A stretch of DNA of 64,000 nucleotides, from assembly GCA_964449465.1 (NCBI GenBank), contig CAYVBK010000019.1:1-64000 (forward strand). The letters are read 5' to 3'. The stretch comes from CAYRXM01 sp964449465. GTDB taxonomy: Bacteria; Chloroflexota; Anaerolineae; JAFGEY01. Of this stretch, positions 41,814-49,764 are shown piece after piece. Positions within the stretch are counted from its first letter, which is position 1, and the number at the start of each line of letters is the position of its first letter. A program made the position numbers and the translations under genes. The notes under the pieces are model-generated. The model was not told the DNA's origin. It made no database searches and was given only the letters and a program-made list of their open reading frames with translations.

Positions 41814-43031
41814 CTATTCGTATCGCAAGGCCTGGATAGGGCGCAGGCTGGCCGCCCGCCAGGCCGGATAGATGCCGAAAAACAGGCCGACGCCGGCGGC
41901 AAAGCCAAACGACAGCATCACCGTGCCAATGTCAATCACCGGTGTCAGGTCGGGCGAGAGGCGGCCGATCAAGACCGAAGCCGTGGCGCCCAGCGCAATG
42001 CCGATCAGTCCGCCGGTCAGGCTCATCACCAGCGACTCGATCAAGAATTGCGTCAGAATGTCGCGCTTGAGCGCGCCCACCGCCTTGCGGATGCCGATCT
42101 CGCGGGTGCGTTCGGTGACGCTGACCAGCATAATGTTCATAATGCCGATGCCGCCCACCAGCAGCGAGATGCCGGCGATGGCCCCCAGAAACAGGGTGAT
42201 GGCGCTGGTGATCACCCCAAACGCATCCAGCACATCGGTCTGGCTCAGCACGGTAAAATCATCATCTTCTTGATAGGCGATGCCGTGCTGCTCACGCAAG
42301 GCATCCTGGATTTGCGCCGTGGCGGCATTCATACGCTCTTCGTCGGTGGCCTGCGCATAGATGACGTGGACGGCCGGGTCGCCGGCGCGGGTGCGGGCGG
42401 TGTACAGGCGGCTCTTGGCCGTAGTCAAAGGGACGAAAATCTGCTCGTCTTGATTGAGGACACCCATGCCGCCCTTGCCCGCCAGCACGCCAACCACCGT
42501 ATAAGACACTCCTTTGATCTTGATTGCCTGGCCTACGGCAAACTCACCATCGGGAAACAGCCTGTCGGCGGCAGCGGCGCCCAGAACGGCCACCCTGGAT
42601 TGGGCAGCCAGGTCGGCATCGGTCAACAGATCGCCCTGCGCGGCGGCCATGTTGCGGATGGCAAAATAGTTGGCTGTCACGCCCGAAACGGTCACGCGCA
42701 TATTGTACCCGCCGCGGATCACCTGCTGCGTGCCGCGTGCCTCGGCGGCCACGGCCTGCACATCGGCCAGTTGTGTAGATAGCAGGTCGGCATCGCCCAG
42801 GCTCAGAGACAAATAACCGCCGCTCTTTTCCTGGTCGTTCATAATCGTGATCAGGTTCGAGCCAATGCCCTGAATCTGACCTTGAATGGCTGCGCTGACG
42901 CCGTTGCCGATAGAGAGCAGGGCAATCACCGCGGCCACGCCGATGATGATACCCAGCATGGTCAAAATGGCACGCAATTTGTTGGTCAACAAACTACCCA
43001 ATGCAGTAGAAAAACTTTCGAGGATATCCAT
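41814..43031 (-). CDS. MacB-like ABC transporter permease
   Basis: 405 residues. One N-terminal transmembrane helix (LTMLGIIIGVAAVIALLSI) is followed by a ~230-residue periplasmic MacB_PCD domain. A C-terminal FtsX core has three helices. The typical signature GIGIMNIMLVSVTERTREIGIRKAVGA is present and intact. MacB-type proteins use a mechanotransmission cycle to drive export through a partner adaptor. It is the third gene of an adaptor-ATPase-permease operon, 47 bp after the ATPase, and it lacks its own ATPase domain, as in Gram-positive-type MacB split systems. Confidence 0.93.
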   Translation of the reverse strand: MDILESFSTALGSLLTNKLRAILTMLGIIIGVAAVIALLSIGNGVSAAIQGQIQGIGSNLITIMNDQEKSGGYLSLSLGDADLLSTQLADVQAVAAEARGTQQVIRGGYNMRVTVSGVTANYFAIRNMAAAQGDLLTDADLAAQSRVAVLGAAAADRLFPDGEFAVGQAIKIKGVSYTVVGVLAGKGGMGVLNQDEQIFVPLTTAKSRLYTARTRAGDPAVHVIYAQATDEERMNAATAQIQDALREQHGIAYQEDDDFTVLSQTDVLDAFGVITSAITLFLGAIAGISLLVGGIGIMNIMLVSVTERTREIGIRKAVGALKRDILTQFLIESLVMSLTGGLIGIALGATASVLIGRLSPDLTPVIDIGTVMLSFGFAAGVGLFFGIYPAWRAASLRPIQALRYE

Positions 43032-43078
43032 AAACTATTCCTGATTATAATGCTCTGGCGGAACGCCGATGATAGATG

Positions 43079-43780
43079 CTAAACCTTTTCCAGAGATCGA
43101 GCCGGTGCGTTGGTCTCGTCACTGACAATTTGCCCATCATGGATATGCACAATGCGGCGGGCGCGGGCGGCTACAGTGGCATCGTGTGTGACAAAGATGA
43201 TGGTCATGCCGCGCTCGTTCAGGCCGTCGAAAAGGCGCAACACGTCCTGGCCCGATGCCGAATCAAGATTGCCGGTGGGTTCATCGGCCAGAATCAGGCT
43301 GGGTTCGACGGCCAGGGCGCGGGCAATGGCTACTCGCTGCTGCTGTCCGCCCGACAGTTCGTCGGGGCGATGATCCAGCCGATCGGCCAGCCCCACAGAC
43401 ACCAAAGCCTGTTGGGCGCGGCGGCGACGCTCGCGCCGGCCGAAGCCGGCATACATCAAGGGTAATTCCACCTGCCGGATCGCCGGGGTGCGCGGCAAAA
43501 GGTTAAATTGTTGAAAGACAAAGCCCACCCGTTTGTTTCGCACGCGAGCCAGGTCATCGTCGCTCATCTCGCTGACATCAATGCCGTCTAGCTGATAGCG
43601 GCCGCCGCTGGGTTGATCCAGGCAACCGATCATGTTCATCAAGGTGCTTTTTCCCGAACCCGACGGCCCCATGATCGCCACAAACTCACCGTCCTGGATG
43701 GTCAGGTCTATGCCGCGCAAGGCATGCACCGTTTGGGCGCCCATCTGGTATTCTTTGGTGATTCCCTGCAATTCGATCAT
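43079..43780 (-). CDS. ABC transporter ATPase (MacB/LolD-like)
   Basis: 233 residues. Walker A is GPSGSGKSTLMN near residue 40. The Q-loop is FVFQQFNLLP, the ABC signature LSGGQQQRVAIARAL, and Walker B plus D-loop LILADEPTGNLDSASG, with H-loop IIFVTHD. The C-terminal extension (SDETNAPARSLEKV) is short. It powers the MacB-like permease encoded downstream. The start lies only 2 bp after the stop of the adaptor gene, so the three form a tight operon. Macrolide or peptide export is the usual role, but the substrate is not visible here. Confidence 0.95.
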   Translation of the reverse strand: MIELQGITKEYQMGAQTVHALRGIDLTIQDGEFVAIMGPSGSGKSTLMNMIGCLDQPSGGRYQLDGIDVSEMSDDDLARVRNKRVGFVFQQFNLLPRTPAIRQVELPLMYAGFGRRERRRRAQQALVSVGLADRLDHRPDELSGGQQQRVAIARALAVEPSLILADEPTGNLDSASGQDVLRLFDGLNERGMTIIFVTHDATVAARARRIVHIHDGQIVSDETNAPARSLEKV

Positions 43781-43782
43781 GG

Positions 43783-45363
43783 TTATCGCAATCCTCGCAT
43801 CAAACCCTGTGGGCCGTTGCTCAGATCAAGTCTGGATTGCACTTCGCCGACGACCAGGTTATCGCCATCCTGTAGTCCACTCAGAATCTCGGTGTGATTC
43901 TTGTCACGCAGGCCCACCGAAATTTCCACTCGCACCACCTGATCGCCCTCCAGACGATTGACATAGTATTTGGCCGCCTGCCGGTCGGCAATGATGGCGC
44001 GGTTGGGCGCCAACAAGACATGCTCGCGCTGCGCCGTCACCAGTTCGGCGTTGGCGGTCATGCCGGCGCGGATGGGCAAATTGCCAGCCTGGACGCTCAA
44101 CCGCACCTGATAGGTGGTCAGGCCGCCGCTGCTGCGCGCCTGGGGGGCAATGGCCACTACCTGTCCATCCAGCGGCTGGCCCGGCCAGGCCTCCAGTGTC
44201 ACCACTGCTGCCTGCCCCATGCTGATGGCGCCAATGTCCACCTCGTCCACGTCCAACACCACCTCCAGGCTGCCCATGTCCACCATTTCTACGGCCAGCC
44301 CGCTGGCCCACTCGCCCTCGGCCAGATTCACTGCCGTGATCACCCCGTCGAACGGCGCCACCAGGGTGGCTTTGACCAGTTTGGCCTGTGCCTCTTGCAG
44401 CGAAATGCGTGCCTGCTCTACCTGCGCTTCGGCTACAGCGATTTTGTCATCGTCGGTTCCGGCCAGCAGTTTGGCCAGGTTCGACTGTGCCTGAGCCAGC
44501 TGCGAGCGAGCGCTAGCGATCTGGGTGGTCTTGGGTTTGGTCAGCGAGGCCAGGCTGGCCTCGGCCTGGGCCACCTGCGCCTGGGCGCTGCGCAGGCTGC
44601 TGTCGTTAATGTCGGCCTTTTTCAGGTTATAGTTGGCCACGGCCACGTTATAGTTGACTTTGGCATTTTCCAACTGTTCGGCCTGCGGCGAATAGGGAGC
44701 ATAGTCGGCGGTTTGCCAGTTGTTGACCACGGCGTCATAGCGATACTGGGCAAAGCCCAGCGAGCTTTTGGCATTGTCCACCTCTTTTTGCGCCACCACC
44801 AATTGATCGTCCAAGGCAGCATAGCGGGCTGTCGCGGCGCGCAGGGCGGCGCGCGCGCTTTCCAGAGCCGCCTGCGCCTGATTGATCTCGGCCTGGCTGG
44901 GCCCGGCCAACAGATCATCGAGCTGTGCCTGGGCGCTGGCCACCGCTGCCTCGGCCGAGGCGATTTCTTCGGGCGTAGGCGGCTGGCGCAATTGAGCCAG
45001 GTTGGCCTCTTGAATGATCAGGCTCTGCTCGGCGGTGCGTATCGAGCGTTCCAGGGCGTCGGTCTCCAATTGAACCAACACATCGTCGGCGCGCACCTCA
45101 TCGCCCACGCGCACCGATACCGCCTTGACGCGCCCGGTCACATCGAGCGACAGGCGCACGCTACGCTGCGGCAGCAGTTGCCCGCTGGCGCTGATCTGGG
45201 TGGCCAGGTCGCCGATAAAGGCCTGAGCAATCTGGTTGGATGGCAGTGCAGACTCGGCCTGTGCCTGTTGACGCCACACCCAGCCGCCTGCCACCCCTCC
45301 TATCACCAGCACTCCCAACAAAATAGCCGGCCATTTCAACCATCGGTTGTTTTTCTTGTTCAT
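43783..45363 (-). CDS. HlyD/MacA-like efflux adaptor (membrane-fusion protein)
   Basis: About 526 residues, long for the family. An N-terminal transmembrane anchor (WPAILLGVLVIGGVAGGWVW) is followed by a lipoyl half (LSLDVTGRVKAVSVRVGDEV). A coiled coil of about 230 residues rich in Ala/Gln then follows, with the beta-barrel (VATLVAPFDGVITAVNLAEG) and the membrane-proximal domain. The coiled coil contains several repeats of the type QAQLDDLLAGPSQAEI, and is two to three times the usual length. I start at the ATG at 45363 (AGGAG before it), which removes 22 upstream residues. It is the first gene of the efflux operon. Confidence 0.92.
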   Translation of the reverse strand: MNKKNNRWLKWPAILLGVLVIGGVAGGWVWRQQAQAESALPSNQIAQAFIGDLATQISASGQLLPQRSVRLSLDVTGRVKAVSVRVGDEVRADDVLVQLETDALERSIRTAEQSLIIQEANLAQLRQPPTPEEIASAEAAVASAQAQLDDLLAGPSQAEINQAQAALESARAALRAATARYAALDDQLVVAQKEVDNAKSSLGFAQYRYDAVVNNWQTADYAPYSPQAEQLENAKVNYNVAVANYNLKKADINDSSLRSAQAQVAQAEASLASLTKPKTTQIASARSQLAQAQSNLAKLLAGTDDDKIAVAEAQVEQARISLQEAQAKLVKATLVAPFDGVITAVNLAEGEWASGLAVEMVDMGSLEVVLDVDEVDIGAISMGQAAVVTLEAWPGQPLDGQVVAIAPQARSSGGLTTYQVRLSVQAGNLPIRAGMTANAELVTAQREHVLLAPNRAIIADRQAAKYYVNRLEGDQVVRVEISVGLRDKNHTEILSGLQDGDNLVVGEVQSRLDLSNGPQGLMRGLR

Positions 45364-45695
45364 GTCGTTCTCCTGTACCCCATCAAATAGTTCTGAAAAA
45401 TTGATCTGACGCTCTCTATGATAACACAAGCGGCCGTATTTGAGCAGTCCCTCAAGTCACCTCTCGCGCCCGTCGATATGACCAGAGTCATATCAGCTAC
45501 CATGCTGCGAAAATCTGCGGTTTTCCACGCATAACAATGAATGAAAATGTAGGGGCAAGCCCTACCCCTACCTGGCGGCGATTTTCAAAATAGCCGGCGG
45601 GTAAAACCGTAAGCATATTGTAACCCACCTTTGGCCCCAAATGTGCTACAATTCATCTCAATTTAAAAATCTCCTAATCAAGAGGTTTTATCAAT

Positions 45696-46400
45696 ATGCC
45701 AGCCGAGAAAATTTTGATTATTGAAGACGATCCGATCAACCGCGCCATTGTTGAGCGGTCACTTCAAAACAAGGGATTTGAGACCAGCACGGCCCAAGAT
45801 GGCGTCGGCGGCTGGGACATGTTCCAGGCGATGCAGCCTCACCTGGTGATTCTCGACCTGGTTCTGCCCCGACTGAGCGGCTGGGAGGTCTGTCGGCTCA
45901 TCCGCGCCGCCGCAACGACGCCGATCATGATCGTCTCGGCGCGCGATGCCGAACAAGATATCGTGCGCGGGTTGGAACTGGGCGCCGACGATTACCTGAT
46001 CAAGCCGGTCCGCCCGGTAGAATTGCTGGCGCGGGTTGAGGCGTTGCTGCGGCGAACACGCATATCTATACCTGCACCCGGCCAGACCATTTGCTTTGAT
46101 CAAGGCAAACTGGTTCTGGACCCCGACCATCTCAGAGTGATCGTGCGCGGCACTGCCGTAGATCTGACGCCCATCGAGAGCAATCTGTTGGTCTTTTTGG
46201 CACAGAACGCCGACCGCGTGCTGACTAGCGAGACCATTTTCAATTATGTGTGGCCTTATGACAGCGAGGCCAGCCTCAACACCGTCAAATGGCACATCTG
46301 GCAATTGCGTTCCAAAATCGAGGCCGAGCCGGGCAAGCCTCGCTACATTCAAACCGAGCGGGGCATTGGCTATAAATTTAACAGTGAGCCGTGTCGCTGA
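45696..46400 (+). CDS. OmpR/PhoB-family response regulator
   Basis: 234 residues. The receiver domain has acidic residues EDD at 10-12, phosphoacceptor Asp54 (VILDLVLPRLSG), Ser in IVSARDAEQD and Lys in YLIKPVRP. The C-terminal winged helix (LTPIESNLLVFLAQN, SLNTVKWHIWQLRSKI, IQTERGIGYKF) is complete. No sensor kinase gene is adjacent, so this is an orphan in the window. A -10-like TACAAT lies at 45647-45652; the rest of the spacer 45364-45695 shows nothing clear. Two 11-bp direct repeats follow the stop, in front of a secreted-protein gene, and are candidate binding sites. Confidence 0.94.
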   Translation: MPAEKILIIEDDPINRAIVERSLQNKGFETSTAQDGVGGWDMFQAMQPHLVILDLVLPRLSGWEVCRLIRAAATTPIMIVSARDAEQDIVRGLELGADDYLIKPVRPVELLARVEALLRRTRISIPAPGQTICFDQGKLVLDPDHLRVIVRGTAVDLTPIESNLLVFLAQNADRVLTSETIFNYVWPYDSEASLNTVKWHIWQLRSKIEAEPGKPRYIQTERGIGYKFNSEPCR

Positions 46401-46406
46401 GTTTTC

Positions 46407-46428
46407 TTTACGCAAAATTCACGTTTCC
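46407..46428 (+). promoter_or_regulatory. Two 11-bp direct repeats upstream of the small secreted-protein gene
   Basis: TTTACGCAAAA and TTCACGTTTCC are adjacent 11-bp units. They share the TTCACG-type core of the array at 6206-6249, and ACG recurs at exactly 11 bp. A TACAAT -10 lies at 46455-46460 with a poor -35, which fits activator dependence. A third, weak unit may follow at 46429-46439. Confidence 0.45.
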
Positions 46429-46516
46429 CAAACCCTGCCCAAACCTTGCTGTGATACAATGAGGGCAATTGAAAAAAATCCTATTTGCTCTCAATTCTAA
46501 TTTACAGGAGGTTTGT

Positions 46517-46921
46517 ATGTTTGCTTTACGTTTATCGCCGGTACGCAGCGCCGCTCTCTTGGTCATGATTCTCTTGCTAGCTTTTGCCGCTTATGGTTTT
46601 GCCAACAGCAACACCATGCCGGCAACCAGCCAGGCCGGCGATGGCAATGTGGCCATCAGTGGTTTTGCCGTCACCAACATTCACTATGTCTTGAACGCCG
46701 CCAACCCGCGCAATCTGGACGGCGTCACCTTTAACATCGCTCCAGCTGTGCCGGCCGGCGGCACGGTCAAAGTGCAGATCACCGATGGGGCCACCACCAC
46801 GTGGCATTCCTGCACCGGCGGCGCCGCTATCACCTGCGACCTGACCGTGAGCAGCGGTGGCACGCCCACCACCGTCACCGTTTTGGGAGCCAACAACCTG
46901 CGCGTCGTGGCCGCCGACTAG
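46517..46921 (+). CDS. Small secreted protein of unknown function
   Basis: 134 residues with a clear signal peptide (RSAALLVMILLLAFAAYGFA) and a Thr/Gly-rich, beta-strand-like mature part: VAISGFAVTNIHYVLNAAN, VQITDGATTTWHSCTGG. Two Cys in the mature part could form a disulfide. It resembles the small SipW/TasA-type or pilin-like secreted proteins encoded near signal peptidases, but no family is recognised. AGGAGG lies just upstream of the ATG at 46517; a longer frame from 46469 lacks support. A nested repeat element begins exactly at its stop codon. Confidence 0.65.
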   Translation: MFALRLSPVRSAALLVMILLLAFAAYGFANSNTMPATSQAGDGNVAISGFAVTNIHYVLNAANPRNLDGVTFNIAPAVPAGGTVKVQITDGATTTWHSCTGGAAITCDLTVSSGGTPTTVTVLGANNLRVVAAD

Positions 46922-46980
46922 GAGCGTGCTGAAAAACCCTCTCACCTGTGGTAAAAATAGACTTTTTCAGCGGCCTTCTA
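46919..46980. mobile_element. Short inverted-repeat element (deletion derivative)
   Basis: 62 bp with tips TAGGAGCGTGCTGAAAAA / TTTTTCAGCGGCCTTCTA. It equals the element at 46979-47114 with the middle ~74 bp removed. Its first TAG supplies the stop codon of the upstream gene. Confidence 0.65.
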
Positions 46981-47114
46981 GGAGCGTGCTGAAAAACCCG
47001 CTCACCACCAAGACACAAAGAGCACAAAGCATTTTTAGCGACTCAAAAGTATCGTAAACCTTTGTGTTCTCGGTGTCCTTTGTGGTAAAAATAGACTTTT
47101 TCAGCGGTCTCCTA
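46979..47114. mobile_element. Inverted-repeat element, full copy
   Basis: 136 bp with tips TAGGAGCGTGCTGAAAAA / TTTTTCAGCGGTCTCCTA. Nested inside are ACCACCAAGACACAAAG / CTTTGTGTTCTCGGTG-like arms. It shares a TA with the preceding shorter copy and has no coding capacity. It lies in front of the signal-peptidase terminator. Confidence 0.65.
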
Positions 47115-47135
47115 GGGTCAATAAACTGCAAGACA

Positions 47136-47165
47136 ACGCGGCCATTTGTAATGGCCGCGTTTTTA
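47136..47165 (+). terminator. Intrinsic terminator directly before the signal-peptidase start
   Basis: A perfect 10-bp stem (ACGCGGCCAT / ATGGCCGCGT) with a TTGTA loop is followed by TTTTATT. It ends 2 bp before the first ATG of the next gene. Confidence 0.8.
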
Positions 47166-47167
47166 TT

Positions 47168-48736
47168 ATGATGATGAAAAATTTTTATCGTCTACCTGTT
47201 ATAATCATATTGATAATTGCCTGGATGACTCTGGCACCGTTTCAGGTCGGTGGCGCGGCGGGCTATGTGATTGTGGCCGGCGCGAGCATGCAGCCGGCTC
47301 TGCATCGCGGCGACCTGGTGATCACCCGCCGGGCCCAGGCCTACCATATCGGCGATGTGGTGGCCTACCGTCACCCCGACATTGGCGCCGTTTTGCATCG
47401 TATCGCGGACCAGGTGGATGGTCGGTTTGTCTTGAAAGGCGACAATAACACCTGGCTGGACGGCTATCAGCCCACTGCGGCAGAGGTATTGGGCAAGCTG
47501 TGGCTGCACTGGCCGGGTGTAGGCCGCCTGATCGAGTCCCTGCGCCGCCCCTGGATCATGGTCGCTCTGGTCGTGATCGGTGGAGTCATCGGGCTGTCAT
47601 TCATTTCGACGCCGCCCGGTCGTCGCGCCAGGCGGCCAAAGATAAGGATAAAAGCGATGAAGGAAATAGATTACCGTCAAGACATTGCTTTTGTTTTGAT
47701 CGTTCTGTTCATCGGCGGGTTGGTGTTGGGTTGGCTGTCCTTCAGCCGACCGGCGCAGCAACTCGTTGCCGATGATATGGCCTATCAGCATCGCGGCCAA
47801 TTCACCTATGTCGCGCCGGCGCCGACAGGCGTCTATGATGGGGAAATGGTTCGCACCGGCGAGCCGCTCTTTGCCCGCCTGAGCCAACGCATGACCCTGT
47901 CGTTCGATTATCTTTTTGTCACCTCGGTAACCGCTGATCTGACCGGCAGCTATCGGCTGCTGGCCCAAGTGCGTCACCTCAGCGGGTGGAAACGCACCAT
48001 CGAGATTGTGCCGCCCACTGCCTTTGCCGGAACGTCGCTCCACCTCAGCGGCGAGATCGATCTGGGCCAGATGCAAGCCTGGACGATGGCGCTAGAGGCA
48101 CAAACGGGCTTGCAACGGCAGCGTTATACCCTGTCGCTCCTTCCTCAAATTGACATTCGCGGCACCCTGGATGGTCAGCCCATTGAAAGCCAATTCACAC
48201 CCTCGCTCGATTTTTACATGGATATGGTGCAAATTTCGCTGCCGCAAGAGCAGCCCGATCAGCCCAACCCACTGCTGCCGGTGCAAAAAGGTGCCGTCCC
48301 GCGCACTCGCTCCGAGCCCAACACCATGTCGGTGTTGGGATTGACCCTGCCGGTTTGGAGCGGACGCTGGATCGCGATCCTTGTCGTCTTGCTGGCTCTG
48401 GCCGGGCAGATCGCCCTGGCCTGGTTGGGCGCGCCATCGCACACCGGCTGGGCCGCATATCGTCGGCTGATTGTGCATGTCCAGGCCGGGCAACCTACGC
48501 CGGCCTCGTTCATTCCCCTCAGTCTGGACGATCTGGCCCGACTGACCGAGCGAATCGGCGGGGTGATGTTACATTACGATCAAGGGCAGGAACACCTTTT
48601 TATCGTCCAGGACAGCCAAACCACCTACGGCTGCCGGTCGGCGACCGAAAATCCCCCGGCCGTACCCAACCCGATTCAACGTCTGCGCGATGGGTGGGCC
48701 AGCTTGCGGCGGCGCAAGCCCAGGGAGCAACAATGA
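47168..48736 (+). CDS. SipW-like (S26B) signal peptidase fused to an extracellular DUF5305-like domain
   Basis: 522 residues. An N-terminal signal anchor (VIIILIIAWMTLAPF) precedes the peptidase. Nucleophile Ser40 lies in GASMQPALHRGD, and His77 in VLHRIADQ stands where bacterial type I enzymes have Lys, the ER/SipW arrangement. A second membrane helix near residue 130 leads to a ~250-residue extracytoplasmic domain (FTYVAPAPTGVYDG, FDYLFVTSVTADLTGSY). A third helix and a cytoplasmic tail finish it. This domain resembles DUF5305, which often accompanies SipW peptidases but is usually encoded apart. Three ATGs head the frame with no ribosome-binding site. The stop overlaps the RTX gene start (ATGA). 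Confidence 0.75.
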   Translation: MMMKNFYRLPVIIILIIAWMTLAPFQVGGAAGYVIVAGASMQPALHRGDLVITRRAQAYHIGDVVAYRHPDIGAVLHRIADQVDGRFVLKGDNNTWLDGYQPTAAEVLGKLWLHWPGVGRLIESLRRPWIMVALVVIGGVIGLSFISTPPGRRARRPKIRIKAMKEIDYRQDIAFVLIVLFIGGLVLGWLSFSRPAQQLVADDMAYQHRGQFTYVAPAPTGVYDGEMVRTGEPLFARLSQRMTLSFDYLFVTSVTADLTGSYRLLAQVRHLSGWKRTIEIVPPTAFAGTSLHLSGEIDLGQMQAWTMALEAQTGLQRQRYTLSLLPQIDIRGTLDGQPIESQFTPSLDFYMDMVQISLPQEQPDQPNPLLPVQKGAVPRTRSEPNTMSVLGLTLPVWSGRWIAILVVLLALAGQIALAWLGAPSHTGWAAYRRLIVHVQAGQPTPASFIPLSLDDLARLTERIGGVMLHYDQGQEHLFIVQDSQTTYGCRSATENPPAVPNPIQRLRDGWASLRRRKPREQQ

Positions 48737-49323
48737 ACGCCCATCCTGTGTATCCCAAAGTCGTCTTGGGGTGGATCATTCTGGCGTTGATCGGCGCATT
48801 TTCGGCGCGCACGGCATCCAACACCCTACCGCCGACCCGCCTCAAAGAATATGCCTTTCCCATCGCTGACAGTGCCAAACCGGAACTGTTCAAGCCGTCC
48901 GAGTGTGCCGGTCTCGCTCTGACCAACCTGGTAGTGGGTAGCGGCAATATCACCGACGGTGCCGCCAACTCGTTGATTTTGGGCAGCGAGCTGGCCGACA
49001 CCATTCAGGGCGGTGCCGGCAATGATTGCATCGTGGCGGGAGCCGGAAACGATACCATTTACGGCGATCAGGCCTCACTGCCCTGGTTTTCCACCGGCGG
49101 CAACGATGTGATTTTGGGCGGCCCCGACAACGATACTATTCTGGGCGACGGGGCGATGTCTTTGCTAACACAGGGTGGCAACGATCTGCTCTTGGGGCAG
49201 GATGGCGACGATCAACTCGACGGCGATGGCCCGCCAGGCCTGTTTAGCACAGGCGGCACCGATGACTGTCGTGGCGGCGGCGGCAATAACACCTTTATTC
49301 GCTGCGAGAGCCAGAGCAATTAG
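48733..49323 (+). CDS. Small secreted RTX (haemolysin-type calcium-binding repeat) protein
   Basis: 196 residues. A signal-anchor-like N-terminus (VVLGWIILALIGAFSARTA) is followed by about four RTX blocks of the GGxGxDxxx type (GGAGNDCIVAGAGNDTIYGD, read as two units; GGNDVILGGPDNDTILGD; GGNDLLLGQDGDDQLDGD). These bind Ca2+ and fold only outside the cell. The interspersed PWFSTGG and LFSTGGTDD segments are spacers of like length. The start is the ATG overlapping the upstream stop by 4 bp. It probably depends on the fused signal peptidase next door. No RTX-type ABC secretion system is present nearby, so Sec export is likelier. Confidence 0.8.
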   Translation: MNAHPVYPKVVLGWIILALIGAFSARTASNTLPPTRLKEYAFPIADSAKPELFKPSECAGLALTNLVVGSGNITDGAANSLILGSELADTIQGGAGNDCIVAGAGNDTIYGDQASLPWFSTGGNDVILGGPDNDTILGDGAMSLLTQGGNDLLLGQDGDDQLDGDGPPGLFSTGGTDDCRGGGGNNTFIRCESQSN

Positions 49324-49469
49324 GGGTGTCCTTCATTTCTGGGGAAAACGCAGGTTGAGAGCGTTCTACGAACACCGTCGAAATTCAGCGTTTTCCCTGG
49401 GTATGAAGGCGAGTTTGTTGGTTGAACCTGTCGAAACCAGCAAACTCACCCCCAAATCGAAGGACACCC
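49324..49469. mobile_element. Nested inverted-repeat element before the riboswitch promoter
   Basis: 146 bp with 11-bp tips GGGTGTCCTTC / GAAGGACACCC, an inner GGGAAAACGC / GCGTTTTCCC pair and a smaller GAGTTTG / CAAACTC hairpin. It is non-coding and ends one base before the -35 box. Confidence 0.65.
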
Positions 49470-49470
49470 T

Positions 49471-49499
49471 TTGACACACCTGACTGTTCGTGCTATACT
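49471..49499 (+). promoter_or_regulatory. Sigma70-type promoter of the cobalamin-riboswitch operon
   Basis: A perfect TTGACA (49471-49476), a 17-bp spacer and TATACT (49494-49499), which would start transcription near 49506, 17 nt before the riboswitch P1 stem. Confidence 0.85.
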
Positions 49500-49522
49500 C
49501 TTTTTCCGATAATCGAATCACT

Positions 49523-49629
49523 CTCCAGACCAGGGAGAAGCCGGTTCAGGCTCACGCTCAATCCGGCACTGTCCCGCAACTGTAGGGCCCGCTGATGCGG
49601 ACGGGCCAAGTCAGATCGCCCATCTGGAG
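49523..49629 (+). ncRNA. Cobalamin (B12) riboswitch aptamer
   Basis: The aptamer is closed by P1 (CTCCAGA 49523-49529 / TCTGGAG 49623-49629). The core contains AGCCGGTT, CAATCCGGCACTGTCCCGC and AACTGT, the characteristic adenosylcobalamin-riboswitch words. A B12-box-like AAGTCAGATCGCCC follows. A 9-bp hairpin (AAAGCATTG / CAATGCTTT, 49674-49695) and an intrinsic terminator lie downstream as the likely expression platform. In this family B12 binding normally turns transcription off, so the downstream genes should be on when B12 is scarce. Confidence 0.9.
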
Positions 49630-49710
49630 ACTGCCGCTCAACCGCCCTCGTGGACAAGGGATAGAGTGAACGTAAAGCATTGCCAACAATGCTTTATAGT
49701 TCTGATCGTT

Positions 49711-49745
49711 CACCCTCTTTCACGAGAAAGAGGGTTTTTTATTTT
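49711..49745 (+). terminator. Riboswitch-controlled terminator
   Basis: A 9-bp stem (CCCTCTTTC / GAAAGAGGG) with an ACGA loop and six T residues. It lies between the B12 aptamer and the ribosome-binding site (AAAGGAG at ~49753). A GTGAACG / CGTTCAC pairing (49666-49672 / 49707-49713) could be a competing antiterminator. Confidence 0.85.
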
Positions 49746-49764
49746 GACAGCAAAGGAGAAAAAC

